A DNA stretch of 64,000 nt from Sphingomonas oryzagri (GTDB lineage: Bacteria; Pseudomonadota; Alphaproteobacteria; Sphingomonadales; Sphingomonadaceae): contig NZ_JARYGZ010000001.1 of the NCBI RefSeq assembly GCF_029906645.1, forward strand, positions 1,793,208 through 1,857,207, given 5' to 3'. A program made the translations under genes and the position numbers. Below the pieces are notes generated by a model. The model was not told the origin of the DNA, made no database searches, and was given only the letters and a program-made list of their open reading frames with translations. This document shows, piece by piece, positions 44,921-52,843 of the stretch; within the stretch, counting starts at the first letter, position 1, and each line of letters begins with the position of its first letter.

Positions 44921-45134
44921 CGCGCCATCCAGCGGGCAAAGCTCGCGGTGGCATGGCGCGGATGGGGTGAGCCACAGGCTCTCCGTCACGCGCCCTTTTC
45001 GCGTTTGGACGCTGCCGCCGCTTGCCGTTGCTTACTGGACGCCGCGACGGGCATGGGGCCTCCGCGGCAGTTCGGCCAAAGACCCCCGGATTCAACCGGG
45101 TGGCCGGAAACGATTGATAGGAACGAACCGCTTT

Positions 45135-46859
45135 ATGGCGACCACTGCCAACCCGACCCGCGACGATTTCGCGGCTCTCCTCGACCAGACCCTTGGTCAT
45201 GCCGACGGCTTCGAAGGCCGTGTGGTGAAGGGCACCGTCACCGGCATCGAGAACGACCTCGTGGTCATCGACGTCGGCCTCAAGTCCGAAGGCCGCGTGC
45301 CGCTGCGCGAATTCGCGCCCGCGCCGGGCCAGAAGGCCGATCTGAAGGTCGGTGACGAGGTCGAGGTCTATGTCGACCGCGTCGAGAACACCCATGGCGA
45401 AGCGATGCTCAGCCGTGACCGCGCCCGCCGCGAAGCCGCGTGGGACAAGCTGGAAGGCGAGTTCGCCAAGACCGCGCGCGTCGAGGGCGTGATCTTCGGC
45501 CGCGTCAAGGGCGGCTTCACCGTCGACCTGAACGGCGCCGTGGCCTTCCTGCCCGGCTCGCAGGTGGACATCCGCCCGGTCCGCGACGTGACCCCGCTGA
45601 TGGACATCCCGCAGCCCTTCCAGATCCTCAAGATGGATCGCCGCCGCGGCAACATCGTCGTGTCGCGCCGCGCCGTCCTCGAAGAGACCCGCGCCGAGCA
45701 GCGCACCGGCCTGATCCAGTCGCTCGCCGAGGGCCAGGTGATCGACGGCGTCGTGAAGAACATCACCGATTACGGTGCCTTCGTCGATCTCGGCGGCATC
45801 GACGGCCTGCTCCATGTCACCGACATGAGCTACAAGCGCGTCAACCACCCGTCGGAAGTCATCAACATCGGTGACACCGTGAAGGTGCAGATCATCCGCA
45901 TCAACCGCGACACCCAGCGCATCTCGCTCGGCATGAAGCAGCTCGAGAGCGATCCGTGGGAGGGCGCGCAGGCCAAGTACCCGATCGGCGGCAAGTTCTC
46001 CGGCCGCGTCACGAACATCACCGAATATGGTGCGTTCGTCGAGCTGGAGCCGGGCATCGAGGGCCTGGTCCACGTCTCCGAGATGAGCTGGACCAAGAAG
46101 AACGTGCATCCGGGCAAGATCGTCTCGACCTCGCAGGAAGTCGACGTGGTCATCCTCGAGGTGGACGAGGACAAGCGCCGCATCTCGCTCGGCCTCAAGC
46201 AGGCCCAGCAGAACCCCTGGGAGGCCTTCACCGAGAAGCACCCGATCGGTTCGACCGTCGAGGGCGAAGTCAAGAACGCCACCGAGTTCGGCCTGTTCAT
46301 CGGCCTGGACGGCGACGTGGACGGCATGGTCCACATGTCGGACATCGCCTGGGGCGTGACCGGCGAGGAAGCCCTCGCGCTGCACCACAAGGGCGAGACC
46401 GTGCAGGCGGTCGTGCTCGACGTGGACGCCGAGAAGGAGCGCATCTCGCTCGGCATCAAGCAGCTCGAGCGTGGCGGCGTCGCCGGTGCCGGCGCGTCGG
46501 CCGGCGGTTCGTCGGGTTCGGGCGTCAACAAGGGCCAGACCGTCACCGTCACCGTCCTGTCGGTGGGTGATGCCGGCCTCGACGTGCAGATCGGCGACGA
46601 TGGCGCGACCGGCTTCATCCGTCGTGGCGATCTCGGCCGCGACCGTGACGAGCAGCGCGCCGAGCGCTTCCAGGTCGGCCAGAAGTTCGACGCGATGGTG
46701 ACCGGTTTCGACCGCTCCAAGAAGCCGACCTTCTCGATCAAGGCGCTGCAGCTCGCCGAAGAGAAGCAGGCCGTCGCGCAGTATGGTTCGTCGGACTCGG
46801 GCGCCTCGCTCGGCGACATCCTCGGTGAGGCCCTCAAGGCCCGCCAGGAAAACAACTGA
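45135..46859 (+). CDS. rpsA: 30S ribosomal protein S1
   Basis: 574 residues from ATG 45135, with AGGAACG upstream. S1 brings mRNA to the 30S subunit. Six S1 (OB-fold) repeats are visible, for example VVKGTVTGIENDLVVIDVGLKSEG, VIDGVVKNITDYGAFVDLGGIDGLLH, FSGRVTNITEYGAFVELEPGIEGLVH and VEGEVKNATEFGLFIGLDGDVDGMVH. The last repeat follows a Gly/Ser linker (GASAGGSSGSG). It is usually directly after cmk; here it is preceded by accessory genes and its own promoter. ihfB follows. Confidence 0.98.
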   Translation: MATTANPTRDDFAALLDQTLGHADGFEGRVVKGTVTGIENDLVVIDVGLKSEGRVPLREFAPAPGQKADLKVGDEVEVYVDRVENTHGEAMLSRDRARREAAWDKLEGEFAKTARVEGVIFGRVKGGFTVDLNGAVAFLPGSQVDIRPVRDVTPLMDIPQPFQILKMDRRRGNIVVSRRAVLEETRAEQRTGLIQSLAEGQVIDGVVKNITDYGAFVDLGGIDGLLHVTDMSYKRVNHPSEVINIGDTVKVQIIRINRDTQRISLGMKQLESDPWEGAQAKYPIGGKFSGRVTNITEYGAFVELEPGIEGLVHVSEMSWTKKNVHPGKIVSTSQEVDVVILEVDEDKRRISLGLKQAQQNPWEAFTEKHPIGSTVEGEVKNATEFGLFIGLDGDVDGMVHMSDIAWGVTGEEALALHHKGETVQAVVLDVDAEKERISLGIKQLERGGVAGAGASAGGSSGSGVNKGQTVTVTVLSVGDAGLDVQIGDDGATGFIRRGDLGRDRDEQRAERFQVGQKFDAMVTGFDRSKKPTFSIKALQLAEEKQAVAQYGSSDSGASLGDILGEALKARQENN

Positions 46860-46907
46860 CGCAGAACAACTAACAGTCTCAACCGGTTAACCGGTCGAGC
46901 CTCGAAG

Positions 46908-46940
46908 CCCCCGTCCGCCACCCGGCGGGCGGGGGTTTTT
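46908..46940 (+). terminator. Rho-independent terminator of rpsA
   Basis: CCCCCGTCCGCC (46908-46919) pairs with GGCGGGCGGGGG (46924-46935) with one T-G wobble and a short loop, then TTTTT. It is 48 bases after the rpsA stop. Confidence 0.93.
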
Positions 46941-47054
46941 CGTTTCACATGCGTAACGCGTTAACCTTAGATGCGCGTGACATTGATCCAGTTTTATGAA
47001 AAAGATCGGGCCCAGGGAGACTCGTCCGACAGGGCATAAACAAGGGTAGGCGAG

Positions 47055-47336
47055 ATGATCCGGTCCGAACTTGTGCAGCGGGTGGCGGATGCCAATCCGG
47101 AACTGCCGTTGAAGGATATCGAGCGCCTCGTTTCCTCGATCTTCGAGGCGATCAGCGCGCATCTGGTGGCGGGTGGCCGCGTCGAACTGCGCGGCTTCGG
47201 TGCTTTTTCCACGCGCGCGCGCGATGCGCGCACCGGCCGCAATCCGCGCACGGGGGAACCGGTCGAGGTATCCGCCAAGCGCGTGCCCTATTTCAAGCCG
47301 GGCAAGGAAATGCGCGAGCGGCTGAACGTCGCTTAG
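47055..47336 (+). CDS. ihfB: Integration host factor subunit beta
   Basis: 93 residues. The HU/IHF fold is complete: [26 protein letters not shown] for the helical base and [28 protein letters not shown] for the DNA-bending arm, with the intercalating proline in RNPRTGE. Ending [13 protein letters not shown] is typical for the beta subunit. It bends DNA by about 160 degrees as a heterodimer with IhfA, encoded elsewhere. The rpsA-ihfB order is conserved in proteobacteria. The rpsA terminator suggests that it also has its own promoter in the 195-base gap. Confidence 0.96.
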   Translation: MIRSELVQRVADANPELPLKDIERLVSSIFEAISAHLVAGGRVELRGFGAFSTRARDARTGRNPRTGEPVEVSAKRVPYFKPGKEMRERLNVA

Positions 47337-47356
47337 GGGCTTGACCACGGCGCCCT

Positions 47357-47376
47357 CCCCGCCTCTTTGGGCGGGG
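47357..47376. terminator. Hairpin between ihfB and tRNA-Leu
   Basis: CCCCGCC (47357-47363) pairs perfectly with GGCGGGG (47370-47376). There is no T run after it. It may end ihfB mRNA or be the site where tRNA processing separates the two. Confidence 0.4.
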
Positions 47377-47378
47377 CT

Positions 47379-47462
47379 GCGGGCGTGGCGAAACCGGTAG
47401 ACGCAGGCGACTTAAAATCGCCTTCCCATGGAGTAGGGGTTCGAGTCCCCTCGCCCGCACCA
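47379..47462 (+). tRNA. tRNA-Leu (TAA anticodon)
   Basis: 84 nt with encoded CCA. Acceptor GCGGGCG pairs with CGCCCGC. Anticodon stem GGCGA/TCGCC holds loop CTTAAAA, anticodon TAA. A long variable arm (TTCCCATGGAG) and T-arm with TTCGAGT loop are normal for class II tRNA-Leu. Confidence 0.97.
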
Positions 47463-47517
47463 TCCGACAGGAACGGCTCGCGACAGGATTGCCGCGAGCC
47501 GTTCGTCCTCGGCCATT

Positions 47518-47772
47518 TCAGATGCGCGAGACAGTGAGGCCGTCCTGCGCCCATTCCGCCTGGCTCTTGCACTGGAAGCTGGGCAGCCGGGTGACGCCGG
47601 TCGCGCCCGCGTCCATCTCGGCGGTGTCGATGCAATAGGTGCTGCTCGCCGGCTGATAATAGACGCGGACGTGCTGGACGGGCGCGGATGCCTGCGCGAA
47701 CGCCGGCGCGACGCCGACGAACGCGGTCGAGAGCGCGGCAAGGGCCGGGACGAGGCGGGAAACGCTGGTCAT
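47518..47772 (-). CDS. Small exported protein of unknown function
   Basis: 84 residues. A signal peptide (LVPALAALSTAFVGVAPAFAQ, with AxA cleavage near residue 26) precedes a ~58-residue mature part with two cysteines (TYCIDT and FQCKSQ) that may form a disulfide. No family is recognised. A ribosome site (AGGAAGGAGA) is visible just upstream of the ATG. It follows convergent tRNA-Leu and stands alone. Confidence 0.72.
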   Translation of the reverse strand: MTSVSRLVPALAALSTAFVGVAPAFAQASAPVQHVRVYYQPASSTYCIDTAEMDAGATGVTRLPSFQCKSQAEWAQDGLTVSRI

Positions 47773-48083
47773 GGCGGTATCTCCTTCCTGGGGGCGGACC
47801 GAAGCCCGGCAAGCCCTTCCGGCTTGCTCCTCCGCCCAAGCAGCTAGCGTGCCAATCGTAGAAAGCGCCCGATTCTCGGGCCTTGTTCGACGCTCCTGTC
47901 GACCGTAATCAATAATCCTCGCCGGCTATTGGGAGACCGCGCCAATTATCGGCTCAAACCCATAATTGCGTGCCGATCCCGGCCGTAACGAGATATTGCG
48001 CATCCCCTCCGCTCGTGTTTCATTCGCCCCAATGGCCGTAGAGCCCGGAGAGGACAAACCGGTACTTCGGGGAAATTCGCGCC
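47773..48083. other. 311-base intergenic gap
   Basis: No coding frame here shows convincing codon bias. It holds AT-rich stretches (for example AATCAATAATCC at 47907-47918, CAATTATCGG at 47943-47952 and CATAATTG at 47961-47968), which probably include promoters for the two divergent small genes. A small dyad (AAGCCCTTCCGGCTT, 47810-47824) overlaps the leader of the 47518-47772 gene. Confidence 0.5.
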
Positions 48084-48341
48084 ATGAGCATGATCGATCG
48101 CGTCGCCCGCGCCATCCATATCGCCCTCCCGCGCATGGCGATCAGCGGTGCGCCGATCGCATGGGACGACCTGACCGACGAGGCGCGCGCCGATTACCAC
48201 GCCGCCGCCCACCGCGCGATCAGCGCGATGCGCGTTCCCAGCGAGGCGATGCTGCGCGAAGGCGAACGACGCGATCTGTCGCGCGACGCCGCCAATATCT
48301 GGGAACGGATGGCCTTCACCGCCTTGTCCGACGGACGCTGA
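48084..48341 (+). CDS. Small cytoplasmic protein of unknown function
   Basis: 85 residues, soluble, mostly helical: VARAIHIALPRMAISG, then WDDLTDEARADYHAAAHRAISAMR. The middle part resembles short phage-like or accessory proteins seen near many genes, where W-x-x-L-x-x-x-x-R-x-x-Y recurs, but the family is not identified. There is a plausible terminator right after it. Codon third positions are G/C rich as in true genes here. Confidence 0.6.
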   Translation: MSMIDRVARAIHIALPRMAISGAPIAWDDLTDEARADYHAAAHRAISAMRVPSEAMLREGERRDLSRDAANIWERMAFTALSDGR

Positions 48342-48347
48342 CACGAA

Positions 48348-48379
48348 AAGGCCGCCGGCGAGGATACGCCGGCGGCCTT
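48348..48379. terminator. Bidirectional terminator between convergent genes
   Basis: AAGGCCGCCGGCG (48348-48360) pairs perfectly over 13 bases with 48367-48379 around AGGATA. On minus it is followed by TTTTCG; on plus only TT then CATGG. It ends the BlaR1-like and the small-protein transcripts. Confidence 0.8.
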
Positions 48380-48400
48380 CATGGCGGACATGGCCGCGCG

Positions 48401-49969
48401 TCAGGAGGTCGGCGCATTCTCCGCGTCTTGCATGTCGCGATCGCTGTCCGCGATCGAGCGATCGAGATTGGCCAGCGCCGCCGCCCGCTGCGCGTCGGTG
48501 AGGCCGGGCGAAGCCACGATCGCCGCACGCGCATTCTGGAGCGAGGTGCGGATCATCTCGCGCATCCGGCCGCAGGTGGCGGGTGCCCGCCAGTCGGCTT
48601 GGGCATCCACCGGCGTACCGGCGGCGGCGCATTTCGCGGCGAGGTTGGAGCGCGCGGTGGCGAGAGCGGTGCGCTGGATCTCCGCCGCATTGGCGCCCGC
48701 CACCGCCGCCTCGTTCGCCGCCTTGCGCGCCGCGGCCTCGGCCAGCGCGGCACGACGGTTGGCCTCCGCCGACATCCGGTCCGCATCCGCCTCCGCCGAT
48801 CGGCTGACGCGTTCTGCCACCGCCGCCGCACGGCGACCATCGGCCTCGGCGCGGCGACCGGCCTCCTCCGCCTGCTTCGCGGCGTGCGCCGCCTCGACGC
48901 GCGCCGCCTCCACCGACGCCGGCGCGGGGCCGGTGAACTCCACGGGATGCACATCCTGCGCGAAAGCGGTGCCGGATGCGGTGAGCAGCAGCCCGCCGCC
49001 GATCGCGGCGACCGCGACCATCCCGCCCATGACGAGGCGCGATGCGCCGATCGGTTTCCTGGCCATCATGACGATCCTCTCCTTGAGCTGGGCCTTGTGG
49101 CTGAGCGCGCAGGCCACACCGGGCATCCGCGCCGACGCCGACTTGAGCACCGCCCGCCCGTAGGCGAGGCGATCCCCGGCCTGCGCGCCAGCCAGCACCG
49201 TGGCGTCGCAGGCCAATTCCTGATCCGATCGGAACGCCCGGTAGGCCCGGTGCGCGAGCGGATTCCACCAGTGCAGCGCCAGCACGGCGAGACCCACGAG
49301 GTTGGCGGGAAGATCGAGGCGATCATGGTGCGCCGCCTCGTGGACCAGCGCCAGCCGCCGCTCCTCGGGTGTGTAGCGCTGCATGAAATCGGCCGGCAGG
49401 AAGATCCGGCGCCTGACGATGCCGGCGGCCACCGGCCCGTCGACCTGATCGCTGAGTAGCACGTCGATACCGCATTCGCGGGTCAGCGGCCGGGCATCGC
49501 GCATCGCCCGATCGAGAAAGGCGCGATAGCGGATCATCTGCCACGCGAACCACAGCAGCGCACCGCCGAGCCACACTGCCAGCAACAGCGCGCCCCAGCC
49601 GATGCCCGACGCCAGCGGCGGCGCGGGCTGCGGCGCCAGGATCATCTGCACCGGCAGATCGGGCGCGATCGGCGTGAGGTGGGATGCGACCCGCATATGT
49701 CCGGATCGGACCACCTCATGCGCCAATTGCACCGCCGTCGCCGGATCGACGAGGCCAACCGTCGTCTCCGGCCCCTGCCAGACGAAGACCGGCACGCCGA
49801 TCATCCGCCACCCCGGCAACGGCGGCAGCACCATGCGAAGCACCGGCAGCAGCCAAAGCGCGTAGGCGGCACGCGCGCCGAACGTGCGGGTCACCGGCGC
49901 GCGCAGCATCAGCACGATCGCCATCAGCAGGGCCGAGGCGATCAGCGTCTGGACGATCCAGGCGATCAT
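48401..49969 (-). CDS. BlaR1/MecR1-type M56 metallopeptidase with coiled-coil C-terminus
   Basis: 522 residues. Four N-terminal membrane segments (such as IVQTLIASALLMAIVLMLR) surround the M56 zinc site: HEAAH with H210, E211 and H214 in LALVHEAAHHDRLDLP. BlaR1/MecR1 cleave their cognate BlaI-type repressor after sensing a signal. The usual penicillin-binding sensor is absent. After a further membrane segment (near residue 315) comes an Ala/Glu/Arg-rich predicted coiled coil (EAARVEAAHAAKQAEEAGRRAE and onward) of ~120 residues, then two cysteines (AAKCAAA, PATCGRM). Its start overlaps the BlaI-like gene stop by ATGA. Confidence 0.9.
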   Translation of the reverse strand: MIAWIVQTLIASALLMAIVLMLRAPVTRTFGARAAYALWLLPVLRMVLPPLPGWRMIGVPVFVWQGPETTVGLVDPATAVQLAHEVVRSGHMRVASHLTPIAPDLPVQMILAPQPAPPLASGIGWGALLLAVWLGGALLWFAWQMIRYRAFLDRAMRDARPLTRECGIDVLLSDQVDGPVAAGIVRRRIFLPADFMQRYTPEERRLALVHEAAHHDRLDLPANLVGLAVLALHWWNPLAHRAYRAFRSDQELACDATVLAGAQAGDRLAYGRAVLKSASARMPGVACALSHKAQLKERIVMMARKPIGASRLVMGGMVAVAAIGGGLLLTASGTAFAQDVHPVEFTGPAPASVEAARVEAAHAAKQAEEAGRRAEADGRRAAAVAERVSRSAEADADRMSAEANRRAALAEAAARKAANEAAVAGANAAEIQRTALATARSNLAAKCAAAGTPVDAQADWRAPATCGRMREMIRTSLQNARAAIVASPGLTDAQRAAALANLDRSIADSDRDMQDAENAPTS

Positions 49970-50337
49970 GCCTTGAGCTCCTTCAGCAGTGCCTCGAGTT
50001 CGGCAATGTCGTCCTGGGAAAGCCCCTCGCCTTCCGCCAGATGCGCAACCAGGGGGGCCGCGCGGCCACCGAACAGCCGATCGACCAGCCGGCGGGACTC
50101 ACCCGCCACATAGGCGTCGCGCTTCACCGCAGGGCGATAGAGGTAGCGGCGGCCATCCTCCTCATGCGCCAGCACGCCCTTGGCGAGCAGCCGGCCGAGC
50201 ATGGTCTTGACGGTGCGGTCGCTCCATTCGCGCGCATCGCCGATGCGATCGTGCACCTCCTGCGCGGTGAGCGGCGCGGGCGCGGACCACAGCGCCTCCA
50301 TCACCGTCAGTTCGGCTTCGCTGATCCGTTCGGCCAC
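49966..50337 (-). CDS. BlaI/MecI/CopY family transcriptional repressor
   Basis: 123 residues. The winged helix has ISEAELTVMEALWSAPAPLTAQEVHDRIG, then WSDRTVKTMLGRLLAKGVLAHEEDGRRYLYRP, the family signature including the protease-sensitive region. The C-terminal dimer part is short. It probably represses itself and the cotranscribed M56 gene. Two ACANNTGT dyads lie just upstream, matching the TACANNTGTA operator core of BlaI/MecI. No beta-lactamase or PBP gene is next to it. Confidence 0.94.
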   Translation of the reverse strand: MAERISEAELTVMEALWSAPAPLTAQEVHDRIGDAREWSDRTVKTMLGRLLAKGVLAHEEDGRRYLYRPAVKRDAYVAGESRRLVDRLFGGRAAPLVAHLAEGEGLSQDDIAELEALLKELKA

Positions 50338-50350
50338 GACTCACCTCTTC

Positions 50351-50387
50351 GATTACAGTTGTGATCGTAATGACCACATCTGTAATC
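50351..50387. promoter_or_regulatory. BlaI-type operator pair
   Basis: GATTACAG (50351-50358) and CTGTAATC (50380-50387) are inverted arms. Within them are two dyads of the ACANNTGT type: ACAGTTGT at 50355-50362 and ACATCTGT at 50376-50383, 21 bases apart. They precede the repressor start by 13 bases and fit BlaI/MecI operators. Confidence 0.7.
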
Positions 50388-50411
50388 GTCAAGCGGTCGC
50401 GCTGCGGCGGT

Positions 50412-50717
50412 TCAGCCTTCGAGGAGGCCCGCGACGATATCCGGATGGAGGCGGCCGGCGAATTCGCAGCCGGCGGCGGCGCCGTCATACCAGACGACGC
50501 GGGCCATGAACGGCCCCTGCCCGCCGACCTTCAGCCACACGACGCTTTCCGGCGCCAGCGGCTCGTCGACGAGGATGCGGAAGCCCGAGCGGGAGAGATC
50601 GGTGACGACGCCCGCCACGCTGTCCGAGCCGACCGGCTCGATCTCGCCGTCGCGATGCGCGAAGTGGCGCGCCTCGCGCCGCGGATCTTCCCGCCGCATC
50701 TGGATGACTGCCTTCAT
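50412..50717 (-). CDS. PilZ domain protein
   Basis: 101 residues, a single PilZ domain. The c-di-GMP-binding hallmarks are an arginine cluster (DPRREARHFAHRDGEIE, standing for RxxxR) and the loop DLSRSGFRI (D/N-x-S-x-x-G). VVWLKVGGQGPFMARVVW is the closing barrel strand region. It probably binds c-di-GMP in the cytoplasm and acts on a partner. There is no cellulose or flagellar gene nearby. It lies 74 bases upstream of the BlaI-like gene on the same strand. Confidence 0.9.
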   Translation of the reverse strand: MKAVIQMRREDPRREARHFAHRDGEIEPVGSDSVAGVVTDLSRSGFRILVDEPLAPESVVWLKVGGQGPFMARVVWYDGAAAGCEFAGRLHPDIVAGLLEG

Positions 50718-50831
50718 CGCTCACCTTTCCCCGGTTCGACGGCCGGCAATAGCGCAGGACGCGTAAAACAATGGTGAAGAGCAGGTTGAGGCTGGCGCTC
50801 GCTCCCGCGCGGCCTAGGGTGGCAGGCGGTC

Positions 50832-52295
50832 ATGATCCGCTCCGTCCCCCTTGCGCTCGCGGCGCTCGCCCTGGTCGCCGGTTGCCGGCGGCACGACGAT
50901 GCCGGCCCGATCGAGGCGAGCGTGATCGGCCCCGCTTTCTCGGCGCACGCCGATGCCGATGGCGGGCCGCTTGCCGCACCGCAGGCGGCGTTGATCGGCG
51001 CGACCGGACAGGGCCTGCTCCGCTTCGATGCCAGCGGGCAGATCGTCCCCGGCCTCGCCGCGCGCTGGATCGTGGGCGACGGCGGGCGCAGCCTGATCTT
51101 CCGCCTGCCCGATCTGCCCGCGCCGGGAGTGCGGCCGATCGATGCCGAGGCGATCGCCCAGCGCATCCGCGCCGCGATCGCGGCGGACAGCCGCAACCGG
51201 CTGAAGCCGCTGCTCGGCGCGATCGACGAGGTGGATGCCGTCACGCCGCAGGTGATCGACATCGAGTTGAAGGCGCCGCGTCCCAACCTCCTCCAGCTCT
51301 TCGCCCAGCCCGATCTGGCGATGGGCGAGCCGGGGCGCGGCCCTTTCGCCATCACGGAGGCGCGGAAGGGCACACTGCGCCTGCGCGCGCTTCCCGATCG
51401 CGACGCCGATCCGGACGAAACGCCGCGTCTGCCTCCGGCGGTGCGGTTGCGCGCCCAGACCGCCGGCCGTGCCGTCGCCTGGTTCGTCGCCGGGGCGACC
51501 GATCTGGTGCAGGGCGGACGCTTCACCGATCTGCCGGTCGCCCAAGCCGCGACGCTGCCGCGCGGCGCGCTGCATTTCGATCCCGTAAAGGGCCTGTTCG
51601 GCCTCGCCTTCGTCCGCGCGGACAGCGGCTTCATCGCCGATGCCGGCAATCGCCGCGCGCTCTCGATGGCAGTCGATCGCGAGAGCGTAGGCACATCGCT
51701 CGGCCTGCCGAACTGGTCGCCCGCCGCCGCGATCGTCGCGGCCGGTACGCCGGAGATCGAGCATCCCGCCATGCCACCATGGTCCACCACGCCCCTCGCG
51801 GACAGGCAGGCGCAGGCACGCGGGACGATCGACCGGTGGCGGAGCGCCCATGGCGCGCCACCGGTGTTGCGCATCGCCATGCCCGCCGGGCCGGGCGCGC
51901 GCCTGCTGTTCGCGGCGATCGCGCGGGGGTGGCGATCGATCGGCGTCAGCGCGGTCGCGGTCGGGCCGGACGATGCGGCGGACCTGCGCCTGATCGACGA
52001 GATCGCACCCGCCGACGTCGCCAGCTTCTACCTGCGCAGTTTCGCGTGCGATCGACAGGTGGCCTGCAGCGACGTCACCGACCGGCTGCTGGTCGAGGCG
52101 CGCGACGCCGACTCACTCGCCGAGCGCACGGTGCTGCTGATCCAGGCCGACGCGCTGATGGCGGACAACACGCCGTTCATCGCCTTCGGCCCGCCGGTCC
52201 GCTGGTCGCTGGTGGCGCCGTCGCTCGATCTCTATCGGGATTCGCCGTGGGCGATCCACCCGCTGAATGAACTGAGGACGCCCCTCAAGCGCTGA
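50832..52295 (+). CDS. Orphan peptide-type ABC solute-binding lipoprotein
   Basis: 487 residues. The lipobox ALALVAGC at residues 11-18 indicates a lipoprotein. The body resembles family 5 solute-binding proteins (DppA/OppA type): LLRFDASGQIVPGLAARWIVGDGGRSLIFRL and later FIADAGNRRALSMAVDRESVG. It lacks several usual motifs and ends early, so it may be degenerate in ligand binding. No ABC permease or ATPase gene follows. The next gene is a DUF4112 protein 20 bases downstream. Function is unassigned. Confidence 0.75.
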   Translation: MIRSVPLALAALALVAGCRRHDDAGPIEASVIGPAFSAHADADGGPLAAPQAALIGATGQGLLRFDASGQIVPGLAARWIVGDGGRSLIFRLPDLPAPGVRPIDAEAIAQRIRAAIAADSRNRLKPLLGAIDEVDAVTPQVIDIELKAPRPNLLQLFAQPDLAMGEPGRGPFAITEARKGTLRLRALPDRDADPDETPRLPPAVRLRAQTAGRAVAWFVAGATDLVQGGRFTDLPVAQAATLPRGALHFDPVKGLFGLAFVRADSGFIADAGNRRALSMAVDRESVGTSLGLPNWSPAAAIVAAGTPEIEHPAMPPWSTTPLADRQAQARGTIDRWRSAHGAPPVLRIAMPAGPGARLLFAAIARGWRSIGVSAVAVGPDDAADLRLIDEIAPADVASFYLRSFACDRQVACSDVTDRLLVEARDADSLAERTVLLIQADALMADNTPFIAFGPPVRWSLVAPSLDLYRDSPWAIHPLNELRTPLKR

Positions 52296-52315
52296 TACGC
52301 GCGAAGGAGCCTTTC

Positions 52316-52747
52316 ATGCCGATGACCGACCATTTCGACCGTCTTGCCGATCAGGCGAAACTCGGCCGCGACCCCGCCTCGGTGCGGCGGCGGATCGAGC
52401 ATATGGAGCATCTGCTCGAGGGGCTGATCACGGTTCCGGTGCTCAATCGGCGCATCGGCCTCGACGTCATTCTCGACGTGCTGCCGGTCGCCGGCGACGC
52501 GGTGGCCGCCGCGCTCGGCGCCTATATCGTCTGGGAAGCGCGCAACCTCGGCATGTCGAAATGGCAGATGACGCGGATGCTGGGCAATGTCGGTTTCGAC
52601 TTCGCGCTCGGCCTGATCCCGTGGGTCGGCGCGATCCCCGATTTCTTCTTCCGGTCCAACACGATGAACCTGAAGATGATCAAGCGGCACCTCGACAAGC
52701 ATTACCCGCAAGCGGCGATCGTCGAGGGCGAGGTGGTGCGTCGGTAA
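52316..52747 (+). CDS. DUF4112 family membrane protein
   Basis: 143 residues. The DUF4112 core is VPVLNRRIGLDVILDVLPVAGDAVAAALGAYIVWEAR, then WQMTRMLGNVGFDFALGLIPWVGAIPDFFFRSNTMNL, with the paired P-x-x-G-D / P-x-x-G-x-x-P-D-F-F motifs. Two hydrophobic segments suggest membrane association. The function is unknown. It follows the solute-binding gene by 20 bases and may be cotranscribed. Confidence 0.92.
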   Translation: MPMTDHFDRLADQAKLGRDPASVRRRIEHMEHLLEGLITVPVLNRRIGLDVILDVLPVAGDAVAAALGAYIVWEARNLGMSKWQMTRMLGNVGFDFALGLIPWVGAIPDFFFRSNTMNLKMIKRHLDKHYPQAAIVEGEVVRR

Positions 52748-52759
52748 CCTCCGACACCA

Positions 52760-52836
52760 CCGTCATCGTGAAGCGTGAAGCTCCGTGGCGATCCATAAGG
52801 TCCGCCATGGATGCCTCGCTACACTCGCAATGACGG
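52760..52836. repeat. Dispersed palindromic repeat element
   Basis: The outer arms CCGTCAT (52760-52766) and ATGACGG (52830-52836) are perfect, and TGGCGATCCAT (52786-52796) faces ATGGATGCC (52808-52816). The ends read CGTCATNGNGA and TCGCAATGACGG. This resembles palindromic elements that I recall as widespread between genes in sphingomonads. Copies elsewhere cannot be checked here. Confidence 0.6.
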
Positions 52837-52843
52837 CGAGGCC

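Noticed and set aside
47357-47376. Canonical terminator before tRNA-Leu
   Set aside because: The stem is good but no T run follows on either strand; it is kept as a hairpin of low confidence.
48401-50337. Beta-lactam resistance locus
   Set aside because: BlaI and M56 proteins are present, but neither a beta-lactamase nor a penicillin-binding sensor domain is visible.
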